64,000 bases of DNA from positions 57,089,547-57,153,546 of the forward strand of contig NC_092628.1 of assembly GCF_039555335.1 (NCBI RefSeq). The letters run 5' to 3'. The notes beneath the pieces are model-generated. The model saw only the letters and a program-made list of their open reading frames with translations, had not been told where the DNA came from and did not search any database. The translations under genes and the position numbers were made by a program. Shown here in pieces: positions 33,201 to 39,227 of the stretch. Each line of letters opens with the position of its first letter. Position 1 is the stretch's first letter. This DNA comes from Amphiura filiformis (Eukaryota > Echinodermata > Ophiuroidea > Amphilepidida > Amphiuridae).

Positions 33201-36098
33201 CGGATTAATGCTATAACAGTAGGTGAATACAAGTTTTGAATATATCGCGTTGCAAAGCCCCATTCAGTGATCCCAAAAAAGTGAAAAAAAAATCAAATTG
33301 TTACTTTTTTTAAAAATGGCAAAAACCCAAGAAAACGGCAGTATCGACGAAGTTGAAGCCCCATTCAAATAGGCCTACATGTAGCTAATTTATATATACT
33401 GTCAGTATATAAATTAAATCAGTTCAATTCACGCCGAGTGTCCTTGACAGGTTTGACTCTGCTTCAGCGGTCATGAAAGAATTCAAAAGATAACCTCTGC
33501 CCCAACAATCCCAAGCAATTGTCTGAAACTGCTCTTCGGATGATGATTAGACGTTCGCCTTTCGTATCTCTTTCCTTGTTGGAAAGGTATAACGTTGAGG
33601 AGATAGGAACATGTACCGTCATCCGGGACCTACTCTGCCATGTTTGGCTGAGTAACGGTACATGAACACGGTCTTTTGTGCCTATGTAAATTAGTCATTG
33701 TGTAAGGCTGTGTTTATACCCATGGGTTGCTCATCATCAGACTGAATCCTTGACCAACAGAGGGTGTCAATATAGGCCTACGTGTCGCTTTTGAAAACAG
33801 CGATTCATGCGCATGCTCAGCAGGCAAATACGACGGCGATTTAGTACACTGATCATGCGTGCGATTCAGATTTCTGCAAAAGCGATTGAGTATAAATGAG
33901 TCTTTAGAAATGACTGGCGATTGTGTGTTCTCAAGTGGGTTTTATCATGTTAATTAGTGACCTGACACACATTTGTATTGGTTCGATCAAGCATTGAATT
34001 TTTGTACTGGATCGTTCAAGCATCTCCAACAAATTTTTCAATGTAAGTGCCTCTGGCCCTAGTGGAAGTAAAAACGGATACTATGGCCAGAGTTCTAGGG
34101 CTAATGATGATAGTCATAATGATCAAAAGATTATTACTGACTATATCATTGTACAAAATCTGAATTTTGATGATTTTTACGATCGTCCAGATGAAAAAAT
34201 CACTGAATGGGCCGTTAGTTCCCTCCACTCCTTACCCTGGCAATATGAATCAAAGAAAAATAAAGAAAAAAATAAATAAAACAAGAAAAAAAAGACAAAG
34301 AAAAAGAAACAATAAAAGAAAAACAAATATGAAAAGTTCGAACAATATTTGGTTTATAAAATTAATGTGACCGTGATGAGACTCGAACTCACCACCTTCC
34401 GATTTAAAGTTCGAAGCGCTCGTGTACCAAATTCTGACGCCTTACCAAGTGAGCTGTGCTCCTGAGATACGAAATAAAAATAAAATAATACACTGTATAC
34501 CTGCTTGTGTCGGTAATTGATTTGCTCAAATTCCATAATGGTACAGTGCAACAGAGCAAAAATGCCCAAAATTTAAAAGCTATATAATTTATGAACAATA
34601 TACACTACACATAAAAATACTAATACAAGGGAATTTCAACATAAGAATCCAAACAATTAAGTACCAACATGCACAGCTTTGTCCTTATATCACATTTGGG
34701 TTTTTAACAAAATGTTATCAAACCTCTACTGTGATTGGCAGCTGCACAAGGCATCTCTTTGATAGCTGATAATGGCCATCCATTCAGCAAGTGGCTACTA
34801 ACTGACCTTCGTCAATACTGTTGTTTTCCTGTTTTGTTTTTTTGCCATTTGTTTTTCATTTAAAAATTTATACACGTAACAATTTGATTTTTTTTTTTCA
34901 CTTTCGCTGGGATCACTGAATGGGACTTTGTAGCGCGGATTATTCAAAACTTGTTTTTACCTGCTGCTATATAGTATTAATCCGATTATTACATAACGTT
35001 GCCAGCGTATTCAAGACATAGGTTATGTAAGGGATAAACTGTACATGGGTATAGACGAATCCAACCAGCCAAGTCATGGTCAGGATTTGGTCGGCCATGA
35101 CGGGTCCCCGCATGCACCACACTGGTGTAGTGACTGCCCAATTGGGTGGATTAAAGCCGCTTAAAATTCGATGTTAGATTCTTTTGTGTTGTATTCTGTC
35201 ATTATTCTTTTGTCTACGTGTAACACAGGTGATAGGATGCAGTTTAAAATACCCTCCAAGGCCGCATTATTTCACATTTTATGTGAGATTGAGCCGACGG
35301 GGACCCAACTTTGGCAGCCATTAAGGTATAGGAATGTGTGAATTTGGATTCGTCTATAGGGTATAGAGGCCCTGCATGCTTTTATCGATTGGCTCCAAAC
35401 AAAAGATTTGAACCGGTGTCCTTCACCGTAATCACGGCGCAGTCCATTCAATCAAATGTCGTCAGTGTGAGAGACGAACGATGTATAAATCTGGAGGTCA
35501 CATCATCACTTATCATGCTTATTGTAAAAAGTTTGTCCAATGCATACACTGTGTGTATTGTTCCCGGTATTGTCAATGCAGTCAAGCAAACAGGTATTAT
35601 ATTTTGAAAAGGCCGCTATAGTATATTCACAGGGGTGTCTTGAATGGCCAATCATATGGGACATAATCAAATTGCAGTGACTGCTTCCTTTGTTACCACA
35701 TGTCAGTCATCTTGTGATTATTGGACCATGTAAACCTGCAAAAAACGAGCCAAAGTGCAGGCCCTATGAATAGCTTTTTATGGGGTTAAGTCCTGCAAAG
35801 GTCGAGATGAATTCTACTGTAGACATGACTGCATCATGAGATGTTTACACAACGATACTATTGCTAAAATTAAACAAGATATACCTACCACAGAACATAA
35901 TGATTCTGCACGATTCGTACCACATGTTGCATTAGCAGGGCTAACCATTAGTGTACCAGTCCCGTCAGGCTGCACCAATTTGTTCAATGCAACAGGTTGC
36001 GGCTCGATATATTCCGTAAAACTTGATGTCGTCGTAAAACACAGATTTATTGTTACTAAAAACACGTACATTGCAATTGAGCTAATCGCGAGCATCAT
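2930..36098 (-). CDS. Netrin-G-like (laminet-type) transmembrane protein, multi-exon gene, 3' end incomplete
   Basis: Exons in transcript order are 36098-35889, 18447-17822, 14455-14286, 5406-5182, 4208-4057, 3647-3444 and 2995-2930. Every junction has GT/AG ends and matching phase (0, 2, 1, 1, 0, 0). The product would be secreted and membrane-anchored: signal peptide, laminin N domain, one laminin-type EGF, a Ser/Thr/Glu linker, a six-cysteine EGF, a four-cysteine EGF-like stretch, one transmembrane helix and a cytoplasmic tail. The head resembles vertebrate netrin-G proteins (MILEKSTDYG, LKLTDLRVRLMRP, SYLPFPDGTANEC), which are synaptic GPI-anchored adhesion ligands. Here a transmembrane segment replaces the GPI signal. 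Further 3' exons must lie below 2930 or outside the window. Intron 1 is 17.4 kb and carries two satellite arrays. The head (exons 1-3) and the tail (last four exons) could instead be two neighbouring genes, because exon 11437-11329 can also start the tail. Exon identity is strong; their union in one transcript is inferred. Confidence 0.66.
3444..3647 (-). CDS. Transmembrane exon and first copy of cytoplasmic tail motif
   Basis: This 204-bp phase 0-0 exon has acceptor TTTCAG|CTTGG and donor GGG|GTAGGT. It encodes 68 residues: a short extracellular start (LGPLSSTT), a single hydrophobic helix (ISIIIVMSLTIPAFFVFIII plus LLWC), then a cytoplasmic stretch ending in DPELNGVDNGFTNNGYG. The last 22 residues resemble the whole product of the next exon, which suggests duplication of a tail motif. 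The transmembrane helix makes this a type I membrane protein. Vertebrate netrin-G proteins end in a GPI signal instead. The tail motif is not one I recognise. Confidence 0.75.
3710..3741. repeat. Short perfect hairpin in intron
   Basis: Two 15-bp arms (TTTGAAAACAAGATT and its complement) separated by two bases. It lies in the intron between the stalk exon and the transmembrane exon. The rest of that intron shows nothing recognisable. Confidence 0.8.
4057..4208 (-). CDS. Second Cys-rich EGF-like exon
   Basis: Acceptor GTAAACAG... ends at TTTACAG|GTGAT and donor is CCTAAG|GTATT; the exon enters in phase 1 and leaves in phase 0. It begins with DRC, which completes the preceding EGF domain. It then encodes EIYSDPCDNDPC, YQCYSDGG and NKCFPPNATLP, followed by a Ser/Thr/Pro stretch (VASTTPHPK) that forms the membrane-proximal stalk. 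The EGF-like part shows only four cysteines instead of six, so it is either a degenerate EGF or a differently bonded module. One N-glycosylation sequon (NAT) is present. Confidence 0.74.
4815..5128. mobile_element. TTAA-flanked MITE, family A copy 1
   Basis: Inverted termini (GGTGGTACTACACCCC and TGTATTACCACC on the other side) enclose about 306 bp, with TTAA at both edges, as expected for piggyBac-like target duplication. Subterminal parts (TTTTTGCATTTTTCT) are also inverted. It shares most of its sequence with 10964-11276 and 13537-13902. No transposase is encoded. Confidence 0.83.
5182..5406 (-). CDS. EGF exon: Ser/Thr/Glu-rich linker plus canonical EGF domain
   Basis: The 225-bp exon has acceptor TTGTAG|TTCAA and donor AAAG|GTGAG, entering in phase 1 and leaving in phase 1. 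The first half encodes an acidic Thr/Ser-rich linker with an imperfect internal repeat (PGFTTESP and EGFTTDSD), probably O-glycosylated and extended. The second half is a calcium-independent EGF domain (CEDNPC, RSRGVC, FRCEC, NLGYKG) whose sixth cysteine is supplied by the first codons of the next exon (GDRC). Phase-1 bounded EGF modules are typical shuffling units. The exon can be joined to the LE exon at 14286 or to the signal-peptide exon at 11329. Confidence 0.78.
5500..5560. repeat. G/C-run repeat end (dispersed element fragment)
   Basis: A GTAGCCAGCCCC segment followed by a G-rich tract (GGCGGGGGAGGGGAGGGGGC) resembles the G-rich edge seen again near 50100-50140 (GGCGGCACCAGG then a G run and GGGCAAAG). 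It is probably the end of a dispersed element. Confidence 0.4.
6685..6845. repeat. AT-rich tandem/foldback repeat with ATATCATTTA palindromes
   Basis: Units of roughly 35 bp (ACATAAATGATAT then AAAATATCATTTAAT) repeat about four times. The outer edges TTTTATGTAAA and TTTACATAAAA are inverted, so the block can also fold as one long hairpin. The remaining sequence from 5560 to 7120 shows nothing else I can name. Confidence 0.75.
7290..7850. repeat. Tandem repeat of about 109 bp inside the CCCAGTGGG element
   Basis: ACTTCAATAYAACGTTGAGG recurs at 109-bp spacing, followed by CACTTCATTGMCGACATC and GCGACAGTTGTCGTACGAC. The first two copies are nearly identical; later copies diverge and shorten to about 100 bp. 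Confidence 0.85.
8120..8214. repeat. Microsatellite (AAT)n/(GAT)n
   Basis: AAT repeats pass into two runs of GAT, interrupted by TGTTGCAACTC. It produces a spurious poly-Met open frame. Confidence 0.95.
8474..8546 (+). pseudogene. tRNA-Met-like sequence (degenerate; tRNA pseudogene or SINE head)
   Basis: A-box-like TTAGCTCAGTCAGTAGGGC, anticodon-loop segment TCTCATAATCC and a perfect B box GGTTCGAATCC are in order and correctly spaced, resembling elongator tRNA-Met. The acceptor arms (ACCCCGT and the 3' GGTAC) do not pair and the anticodon stem is broken, so a functional tRNA is unlikely. Confidence 0.62.
9290..10004 (+). mobile_element. Non-autonomous Helitron-like element
   Basis: The 5' end reads A|TCTATACTAATAAAATAATA and the 3' end GTGCACTAG|T, which fits Helitron termini (5'-TC, CTRR-3') inserted between A and T. 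A short inverted motif (AGTGC...GCACT) precedes the end. Near the 5' end is a TCTA/TCTG microsatellite. The body consists of about five diverged units of roughly 115 bp, each with GGTCAAAGGTCA and a CTCAAACTTGGTGGGT-like segment. No helicase is encoded. Confidence 0.68.
9480..9960. repeat. Diverged tandem repeat with AGGTCAAAGGTCA motifs
   Basis: Four exact AGGTCAAAGGTCA sequences (9497-9509, 9605-9617, 9723-9735, 9831-9843) and one with a mismatch near 9937 occur at 106-118 bp intervals, embedded in related flanks (TTTGTCCGATCGGGC, AAACTTGGTGGGTGGAATCC). Confidence 0.88.
10588..10963. mobile_element. MITE-like element with CCCGGGGGGG termini
   Basis: The left end CCCGGGGGGGGCAC is the inverse of the right end GTGCCCCCCCGGG. 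The interior contains several degenerate GGGTCTTTYGGAGCTG units. It abuts the TTAA-flanked MITE at 10964, so one probably inserted beside the other. No protein. Confidence 0.68.
10964..11276. mobile_element. TTAA-flanked MITE, family A copy 2 (opposite arm)
   Basis: TTAA at 10964-10967 and 11273-11276 flank inverted ends GGGGGGTACTGCACCCC and GGGGTGTAGTACCCCC. Compared with copy 1 the interior is inverted (GGATTCCTTGCCCC here, GGGCAAGGAATCC there). Confidence 0.83.
11329..11437 (-). CDS. Alternative first coding exon with signal peptide (short isoform or separate EGF-TM gene)
   Basis: The exon starts at an ATG in context CACCATGC and encodes 36 residues plus one base: a short basic/polar start, the hydrophobic run AVVFAVVVLWIGSITC, and QNVTNDE. 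It ends at donor GAAG|GTGAGT in phase 1. The exon at 5406 begins in phase 1, so joining them gives a secreted or type I membrane protein with EGF domains but no laminin N head. No splice acceptor is apparent just upstream of the ATG, which fits a first exon. A TATATAAA string sits only about 14 bp upstream of the ATG, too close to serve it as a normal TATA box. The exon could be an alternative promoter of the netrin-like gene or the true start of an independent gene. Confidence 0.6.
12186..12290. repeat. (AAT)n microsatellite
   Basis: A run of about 30 AAT units with few interruptions. The same repeat continues at 12716-12740 on the other side of the MITE at 12299-12692. Confidence 0.95.
12299..12692. 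mobile_element. MITE with GGCC(A/G)AGTAAAAA termini inserted in an AAT microsatellite
   Basis: GGCCAAGTAAAAATAAAAAT at the left and CTCGGCC preceded by a long T run at the right are inverse. The arms extend over CATGTTTCTCGTCCG. AAT repeats lie on both outer sides, so the element inserted into that microsatellite. No coding capacity. Confidence 0.78.
13537..13902. mobile_element. Family A foldback MITE copy 3 (complete palindrome)
   Basis: Contains both arms of the family: GGGGCAAGGAATCC in the left half and GGATTCCTTGCCCC in the right, with terminal GGGGGTACTATACCCC and GTACCCCTTAA. Copies 1 and 2 each look like one arm of this structure. A TTAA is clear only on the right. Confidence 0.8.
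14105..14275. repeat. (TCAA)n microsatellite, imperfect
   Basis: Dense TCAA/TCGA units from about 14140 to 14272, immediately 3' (in transcript sense) of the LE exon. Confidence 0.9.
14286..14455 (-). CDS. Netrin-G-like gene, coding exon 3 (laminin-type EGF domain 1)
   Basis: The 170-bp exon runs from acceptor GACAG|TTGTG to donor ATAG|GTAAG, taking in phase 2 and leaving in phase 1. It continues directly from the laminin N exon with CECNLHGDYC and carries the eight cysteines of a laminin-type EGF module: CECNLHGDYC, VVCNCHHH, SCERC and ANEC. The SYLPFPDGTANEC segment closely resembles the end of the first LE repeat in vertebrate netrin-G. In netrin-G the segment after LE1 is spliced variably and leads to an EGF-like tail. 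Here the next phase-compatible exon is at 5406, 8.9 kb downstream. A (TCAA)n microsatellite lies immediately 3' of the exon. Confidence 0.84.
14894..14965 (+). mobile_element. Dispersed repeat family B fragment (CCCATTCAGTGATCCCAG end)
   Basis: AAAGGCCCATTCAGTGATCC matches starts at 33253 and 63860 and, inverted, at 34935. Only the terminal part is present. Confidence 0.65.
15176..16018. mobile_element. Foldback element with long arms and CGCCTAAG motifs
   Basis: The segment 15176-15240 is the inverse of 15949-16018 (TTTTTCTCATTAACATACTG against CAGTATGTTAATGAGAAAAA). Inside each arm are repeats of ACGCCTAAGAT and CATCTTAGACG, which fold on themselves near 15360 and 15840-15915. A related right-arm copy lies at 42400-42540. 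No protein. Confidence 0.72.
16106..16137. repeat. (TATT)n microsatellite
   Basis: Seven or so TATT units next to the right end of the foldback element. Confidence 0.9.
16231..17033. mobile_element. Mariner-type non-coding element
   Basis: TACCGGGTGTCCCAAAAAAA followed by GGTTACATGTA at the left is matched in inverse at 17003-17033 (TACATGTAACC, then TTTTTATGGGACACC and TTGTA), with TA at each edge. GGGTGTCCCA ends are typical of mariner/IS630-type elements. The interior of about 750 bp has no transposase reading frame. Confidence 0.72.
17190..17285. mobile_element. Family B fragment (inner part)
   Basis: AAAATGGCAAAAAC, an AAAAC-rich run, then GAGGAAAACAGCAGTATTGA and CGAAGTTGAAGCCC match 33315-33360, the last bases of the window, and 34790-34850 in inverse. 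Confidence 0.65.
17382..17483. repeat. Imperfect 100-bp palindrome
   Basis: GCCCATATTTATTGGTC at the left and GACCAATAAATATTGGGC at the right, with a second nested palindrome AATATTGGACGAG / CTCGAGTCCAATATT-like at the centre. It lies 340 bp downstream of the laminin N exon, in intron 2. Confidence 0.85.
17822..18447 (-). CDS. Netrin-G-like gene, coding exon 2 (laminin N-terminal domain)
   Basis: This 626-bp exon has acceptor CGTAG|GATGG and donor AAG|GTAAG; it begins in phase 0 and ends in phase 2. It encodes about 208 residues covering nearly all of the laminin N (domain VI) fold. Marks include HPPEF near the start, YWQS, NITMSL, MILEKSTDYGLSW, YYSTNCSEDFGM, a Cys at EVLC, NLYRELDRNETLRNY, LKLTDLRVRLMRPAR and the closing YGIYDID. 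The EKS-DYG and TDLR-RLLRP-like blocks distinguish netrin-G type proteins from classical netrins and laminins. Laminin N domains mediate self-assembly or ligand binding outside the cell. N-glycosylation sequons are visible (NTT, NIT, NCS, NET). The reading frame has no stop over the whole exon. Confidence 0.87.
18538..20505. repeat. 54-bp satellite array, about 27 copies plus 2 isolated copies
   Basis: The unit contains GAAGACTGCTGTCTTC (a 6-bp stem, 4-base loop hairpin), AGTAGATAGCAATGCATAG and TGATTAAAGCAACGTGTC. Copies are contiguous from about 19061 to 20505. Two diverged copies at 18538-18637 are separated from the array by inserted sequence. Because 54 is 18 codons, several frames stay open through the array and create spurious proteins of 259 and 459 residues. 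It lies in intron 1 of the netrin-like gene. Confidence 0.96.
18638..19060. mobile_element. Insertion splitting the 54-bp array
   Basis: About 420 bp starting GGATCTGGAATGAGCGTTTT. It contains internal inverted segments (CCGACGATCGATTGAAAATT with its complement AATTTTCAATTGATCGTCGG, and AAAATATGGATTTTT / AAAAATCCATAT). It looks like a non-coding foldback element that landed in the satellite. Confidence 0.65.
20506..21375. other. Unique intron 1 sequence between two satellite arrays
   Basis: About 870 bp without tandem structure, recognisable exon or element. Confidence 0.5.
22421..22850. mobile_element. Insertion inside the 49-bp array (AACGTTTT-rich element)
   Basis: About 430 bp rich in AAAACGTTTT words, with two internal diverged copies (each with TGACCTTTATATAACCCGAC) and the edge motif TGTTTGCTGGGT. 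Non-coding and unrelated to the satellite. Confidence 0.7.
24834..29810. repeat. Tandem 2.49-kb segmental duplication within the 49-bp array
   Basis: Landmark variants recur about 2,490 bp apart: GTAGTAGTGAAATTATC at 24834 and 27326; the TACCAGGTGTAGATAGC variant at 26635 and 29124; the TATATGGGGTAG variant near 27299 and 29802. The order of unit variants between landmarks is also shared. Confidence 0.85.
30425..30535 (-). repeat. Inverted 49-bp units beyond the array end
   Basis: ATAAGTCTGCTATCTACCCC, TGATAGAGTCATTGATAAAC and CTCGTTACACATAATAGG are the reverse complement of the array unit. About two copies lie in the orientation opposite to the array. Confidence 0.8.
30536..31090. other. 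Intron 1 sequence with a short direct repeat
   Basis: Contains GCGCGCATACTGCCAGGCA-like sequence twice (near 30688 and 30736). Otherwise nothing recognised. Confidence 0.5.
31091..31410. repeat. Direct repeat of about 168 bp (two copies)
   Basis: CTAGTTAACGTCGCTGTGTG and the following AAAATAACCGGCCAATATTA recur 168 bp apart, and similarity continues through TCTTCTAAA and CATGTCCTAAATTTT to CGTACTT. The copies differ by a few substitutions and indels. Confidence 0.88.
31985..32060 (-). pseudogene. tRNA-like sequence, minus strand (SINE-type)
   Basis: Read on the minus strand, a B box GGTTCAAATCC follows GTGAAGGACACC, and TGGTGTAGCACTG could be an A box. The arms pair poorly. A second, shortened copy of the same sequence lies at 35388-35445. 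Confidence 0.45.
32810..32896 (+). pseudogene. tRNA-Leu-like sequence (degenerate, class II type)
   Basis: TGGCCGAGTGGTCTAAGGCG is a strong A-box/D-arm match to tRNA-Leu, and GAGTTCGAACCCC is a B box. The end reads CCGCCA. The 5' acceptor strand (AGACAAG) pairs poorly with the 3' strand (CTCCGCC), so a working tRNA is doubtful. Confidence 0.5.
33253..33385 (+). mobile_element. Family B element, short copy
   Basis: Starts GCCCCATTCAGTGATCCCA and continues through AAAAATGGCAAAAACCC, AAGAAAACGGCAGTATCGAC and GAAGTTGAAGCCCC. The end in common with the other copies is clear. Confidence 0.72.
34369..34450 (-). pseudogene. tRNA-like SINE head, minus strand
   Basis: On the minus strand CAGCTCACTTGGTAAGGCG (A-box-like) and GAGTTCGAGTCTC (B box) are correctly ordered about 60 bp apart, followed by ATCACGGTCACA. 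The arms do not form a good cloverleaf. Confidence 0.5.
34777..34935 (-). mobile_element. Family B element, inverted copy
   Basis: CGCTGGGATCACTGAATGGG near 34915 and CAATACTGTTGTTTTCCTG near 34815 are the reverse complement of the family B landmarks, in the right order. Confidence 0.7.
35050..35358 (+). mobile_element. MITE with TATAGACGAATCCAA termini, copy 1
   Basis: TATAGACGAATCCAA at the left is matched by TTGGATTCGTCTATA at the right. The body of 309 bp includes GCCCAATTGGGTGGATTAAA and TTTGTCTACGTGTAACAC. An inverted copy lies at 37585-37902. Confidence 0.86.
35889..36098 (-). CDS. Netrin-G-like gene, coding exon 1 (signal peptide and start of laminin N domain)
   Basis: Starting at the double Met (MMLAISSIAMYVFLV), the exon encodes 70 residues. 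They comprise a hydrophobic signal peptide, a Ser/Thr-rich stretch, and a segment containing NATCGTNRAESLC that matches the TCG...C region at the start of the netrin-G laminin N domain. The exon ends GTG|GTAGGT in phase 0. Joining it to exon 2, which starts in phase 0, places four cysteines (TCG, SLC, TTC, QQC) with spacing like that of vertebrate netrin-G. The open frame extends 29 codons further upstream to a Met at 36185, but that extension would bury the signal peptide, so 36098 is preferred. The overlapping plus-strand open frame (35836-36210) is a shadow. Two inverted copies of one MITE (35050-35358, 37585-37902) bracket the exon. No promoter was recognised. Confidence 0.66.
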
Positions 36099-37584
36099 GC
36101 CTCTTATAATAATGAGCTTTTCTCTGGTATTATTCAAAAAGGTTTGTGACCTATATAGCATTAAGCATGCACACGGTCCCGGCAAATTCTATAGGCCAAC
36201 CAGTCTGTAATCGCTGCAACCCAGGAGAACATCGTCTACAGTGCCCGTCTAGCACCTACATATAGATGAAACTCTATCATAGTTCAGCCCTGCTGCAGTT
36301 GAACGTCAAAGTATTTCTTCTTTGATATTTGAAAGAGATTCATGTTCTACAAGAATGATGAGTACTTGTTAGTATTATACTGGAAAATGAATGTAATGTT
36401 GTTATATCTCAAGTGCAATCATTTGTTTTGTTGCTTAAAACGCCGCATTCTCAAAATTTCAGTCGGTTACGTTACCCATCGTTCACTAATAATCCGTTAC
36501 CCACGCCATACATGACGGGCTTGATAGCCATTCTCACCTGTCCAGATGACGAGATCCTTGTGTATGAGGTTATTTCATTTATTACAAAATTTGATATCCG
36601 TGTCGTACTGCATCAACGAAGGGTTAAATAACACATTAATATGTTCCAAATCCTGTTGATGGGGCAATTACTATTATTAATGCTTTCAGTACGTCTATGC
36701 CCATTTAAGGACTGTATCGATAAATGCTAAACCAATTTAACCAAAAAGTGTAATAAATTGATTAAAATTGTTACATATTTCAAAATGATCAGAAATACTA
36801 GTTGTGTTTGTTTTTGGTTTTTGTAAATTTTGGAACGTTTGGTAAAACATGGCAAAATAGTGACATTTGGAGTGCTTTTGATATTGGCATTCGTGGGTTA
36901 ATGCTGTGTCGACGTCGTCACGTGCCATTATATACAACAAAAGCATTGTATTGTTTGTTGATAGAGGTTAACTTCATATCTTCCCGTGATGCTTTGCGGA
37001 ATATGTGGCGCAAACATGGGCGTTACCGAAACCGTCGAATGTCGATAATAGCAATATTTGGGTAGAGGGGTAGATGTCAATAATGGCTATGAATTTGGCA
37101 GCTTGGTGGAAATTTTTCACAAATTCCCATCCCTGAAGTTTATTGTTAATTTAGAAGAGTGGAAATAATTATTTGTAGCCAATCAGAGGAATTTTAGCAG
37201 GAGCGAGGAATGGTTGGGGTTTTGGCAAAAGTCCGAAAGGATTTGGGCACAGTTTTTGACTATATAGCCCTGCACTACAACGTTCACGTGGTACCTATAT
37301 GCATTGAACCATATCATGCTGATCACTCGCACAGGTCTGTAAGATTAGTATCTTTGAAAAGAGCGGTATTGTATTCAATCTATGATTGCAGACATACACA
37401 GGTGATGAGTGTAACCTACTTGTAGTGCAGGGCGATACAGTCAAAATTGTATTCATGTAATTGCTATGGTAGTTAATCCGATTTATTATACGTCACGTTT
37501 TTCTACAGAGCGTAAAAACTAGGTCTCAATGTGTTGTAAAATATGATCAGATAGCTAAAACATTAACTATAAATTTTGTTACAC
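36099..37584. other. Sequence upstream of netrin-like exon 1; no gene recognised
   Basis: Should contain the 5'UTR and promoter of the netrin-like gene if exon 1 is the first exon. No TATA box, known element or recognisable protein was found. Short open frames have no family features. Confidence 0.4.
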
Positions 37585-37902
37585 TATAGACGAATCAAAT
37601 TTCAGGCATTCCTACACCTCAATGGCAGCCATAGCTGGGTCCCCGCTGAGTCTATTCCACCTGAAATGTGAAAGTATGCGCCCTTGGCGGAAATTTTAAA
37701 CTGCATTACATGCATCACTCGTGTTACACGTAGACAAAAGAATGTTGAAAGTGTACAACACAAAACAACATAACTTTTAGCGGCTTTTTAAGCGGCTTTA
37801 ATCCAACCAATTGGGCAGTCACAGCACCAGTTTGGTGCGCCGGGGACCCAGTAATGGCCGACTGAATTCTGACCATCACTTGGCTCGTTGGATTCGTCTA
37901 TA
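37585..37902 (-). mobile_element. MITE with TATAGACGAATCCAA termini, copy 2 (inverted)
   Basis: The same element as 35050-35358 in opposite orientation: TATAGACGAATC at the left, TTGGATTCGTCTATA at the right, and the inverse of the internal landmarks (GTGTTACACGTAGACAAAAG, TTAATCCAACCAATTGGGC). Confidence 0.86.
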
Positions 37903-37926
37903 CAGATAAAAGCACATCTTTGAGGA

Positions 37927-38212
37927 GCACGTGTGGCCGAGTGGATAAGGCGCCCGACTCATAATACATAAGTTGTGAGTTCGAGCCCCGCTCGTGCCAA
38001 CGTGTTGTGTCCTTGGGCAAGGCACTTTATCCTCATTGCCTACTTGGGGGATGTGGTTGGGATGGATTGGATGTTTGTTTGTTTCAATGTTGCAATATTG
38101 GCGCTGATTAAGCTGCTGCCTGCAAATTGCTTTGTGTCTGTTTAGGTGTGTTTAATGTACAATTCTAGCAATTTGACCTGCGGGTCACGATTAGAGTTTG
38201 AAATAAAAACCT
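37927..38212 (+). mobile_element. tRNA-derived SINE
   Basis: The head 37927-37999 resembles a tRNA: TGGCCGAGTGGATAAGGCG (A box), GAGTTCGAGCCCC (B box) and acceptor strands GCACGTG / CTCGTGC that pair at six of seven positions, ending in CCA. The body continues TGTGTCCTTGGGCAAGGCAC and TTTATCCTCATTGCC, and the end near AAATAAAAACCTTCC may be the 3' tail. Confidence 0.75.
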
Positions 38213-39227
38213 TCCTCTTTTTTTCCAAGCTCATGTCAGCTAGCTATCATGAGATATAAATAGTTACGCTACATATGAAAGCTTTTGGAACTTGTTTTCT
38301 TCTTCAGTGAAAACATATATCGTTATGTTATAGTGACAATCAAAAACATATCCGCATACAATCGATGCAATATGACGTCATCAACTTTCCTATCTTAAAA
38401 TGTATTTAAGCACCATTATGCGATGAGGGTCAGGAATAAAAATGTATGCACAATACAACTAAAATGAAAATCCTGTTTTGTGAGTGTAATGTAAAAAGCA
38501 ATTTTATACAGAAATAAAGAAGCTAATTTATTACAATTTATTCCTTTCCTTAAGGCGTGGGATATGGGCGAACTTGAAGTACAGATATATGGAGAGGGGA
38601 AGCAACGAGTTACCCCAAATCACAGCGGCAAGTAACCACTGGGCCGCCGAGTGCGAATATGTATTTATTTTGGAAGGTTCGTGTTTTTTGTTTTTTTAAT
38701 TTTGGGGCGTTTTTCCTAAATTTGATATTTTTGGTGATATTTCAAAAAAGCGACATACCAAAGACAACTTTTTGGACACATAGTCTGTTACTGTTATTGC
38801 AGTTCTTTTCCACATACCTACGTTACCATTTGCTCTGGTGATTTGCTAATATTATATATTTTGTGACTGCAGTTTTCAGTGCGTTTTAAGCTTATCATGA
38901 AATTAACGCGAATATTTAGTCACGCTACTTATAGAATTTTTACCTGATCGCAGGCAACAGAATGCAGATGTCGTATTCCTCTATGTGGGTCACTTGATGA
39001 TAAAAATTATTTTGAATTCCTTGTAACAACATACAAATTTGCGTCTGGAAACCGGGTCTGGAACTGATTTTGGAATAGCTATAGACTTCAGCGCCGTATC
39101 AAATCTCATAAAAAGGCCACGACTGGCGAGTATGTTTTTATGTTTCCCGCACGAAAGCTTGCGTCAACATCTATACTATACTTCTTTGGAAACGTTGACC
39201 TTTGACCATTCTTTGTAAATGCCCTGC
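38213..39227. other. No gene or repeat recognised
   Basis: About 1 kb of AT-rich unique sequence. A 60-residue hydrophobic open frame at 38659-38841 has no support as a gene. Confidence 0.4.

Noticed and set aside
35836..36210. Plus-strand open frame of 124 residues
   Set aside because: It overlaps the minus-strand exon that has a signal peptide, netrin-G-like cysteines and a matching splice site; the plus frame has no recognisable features.
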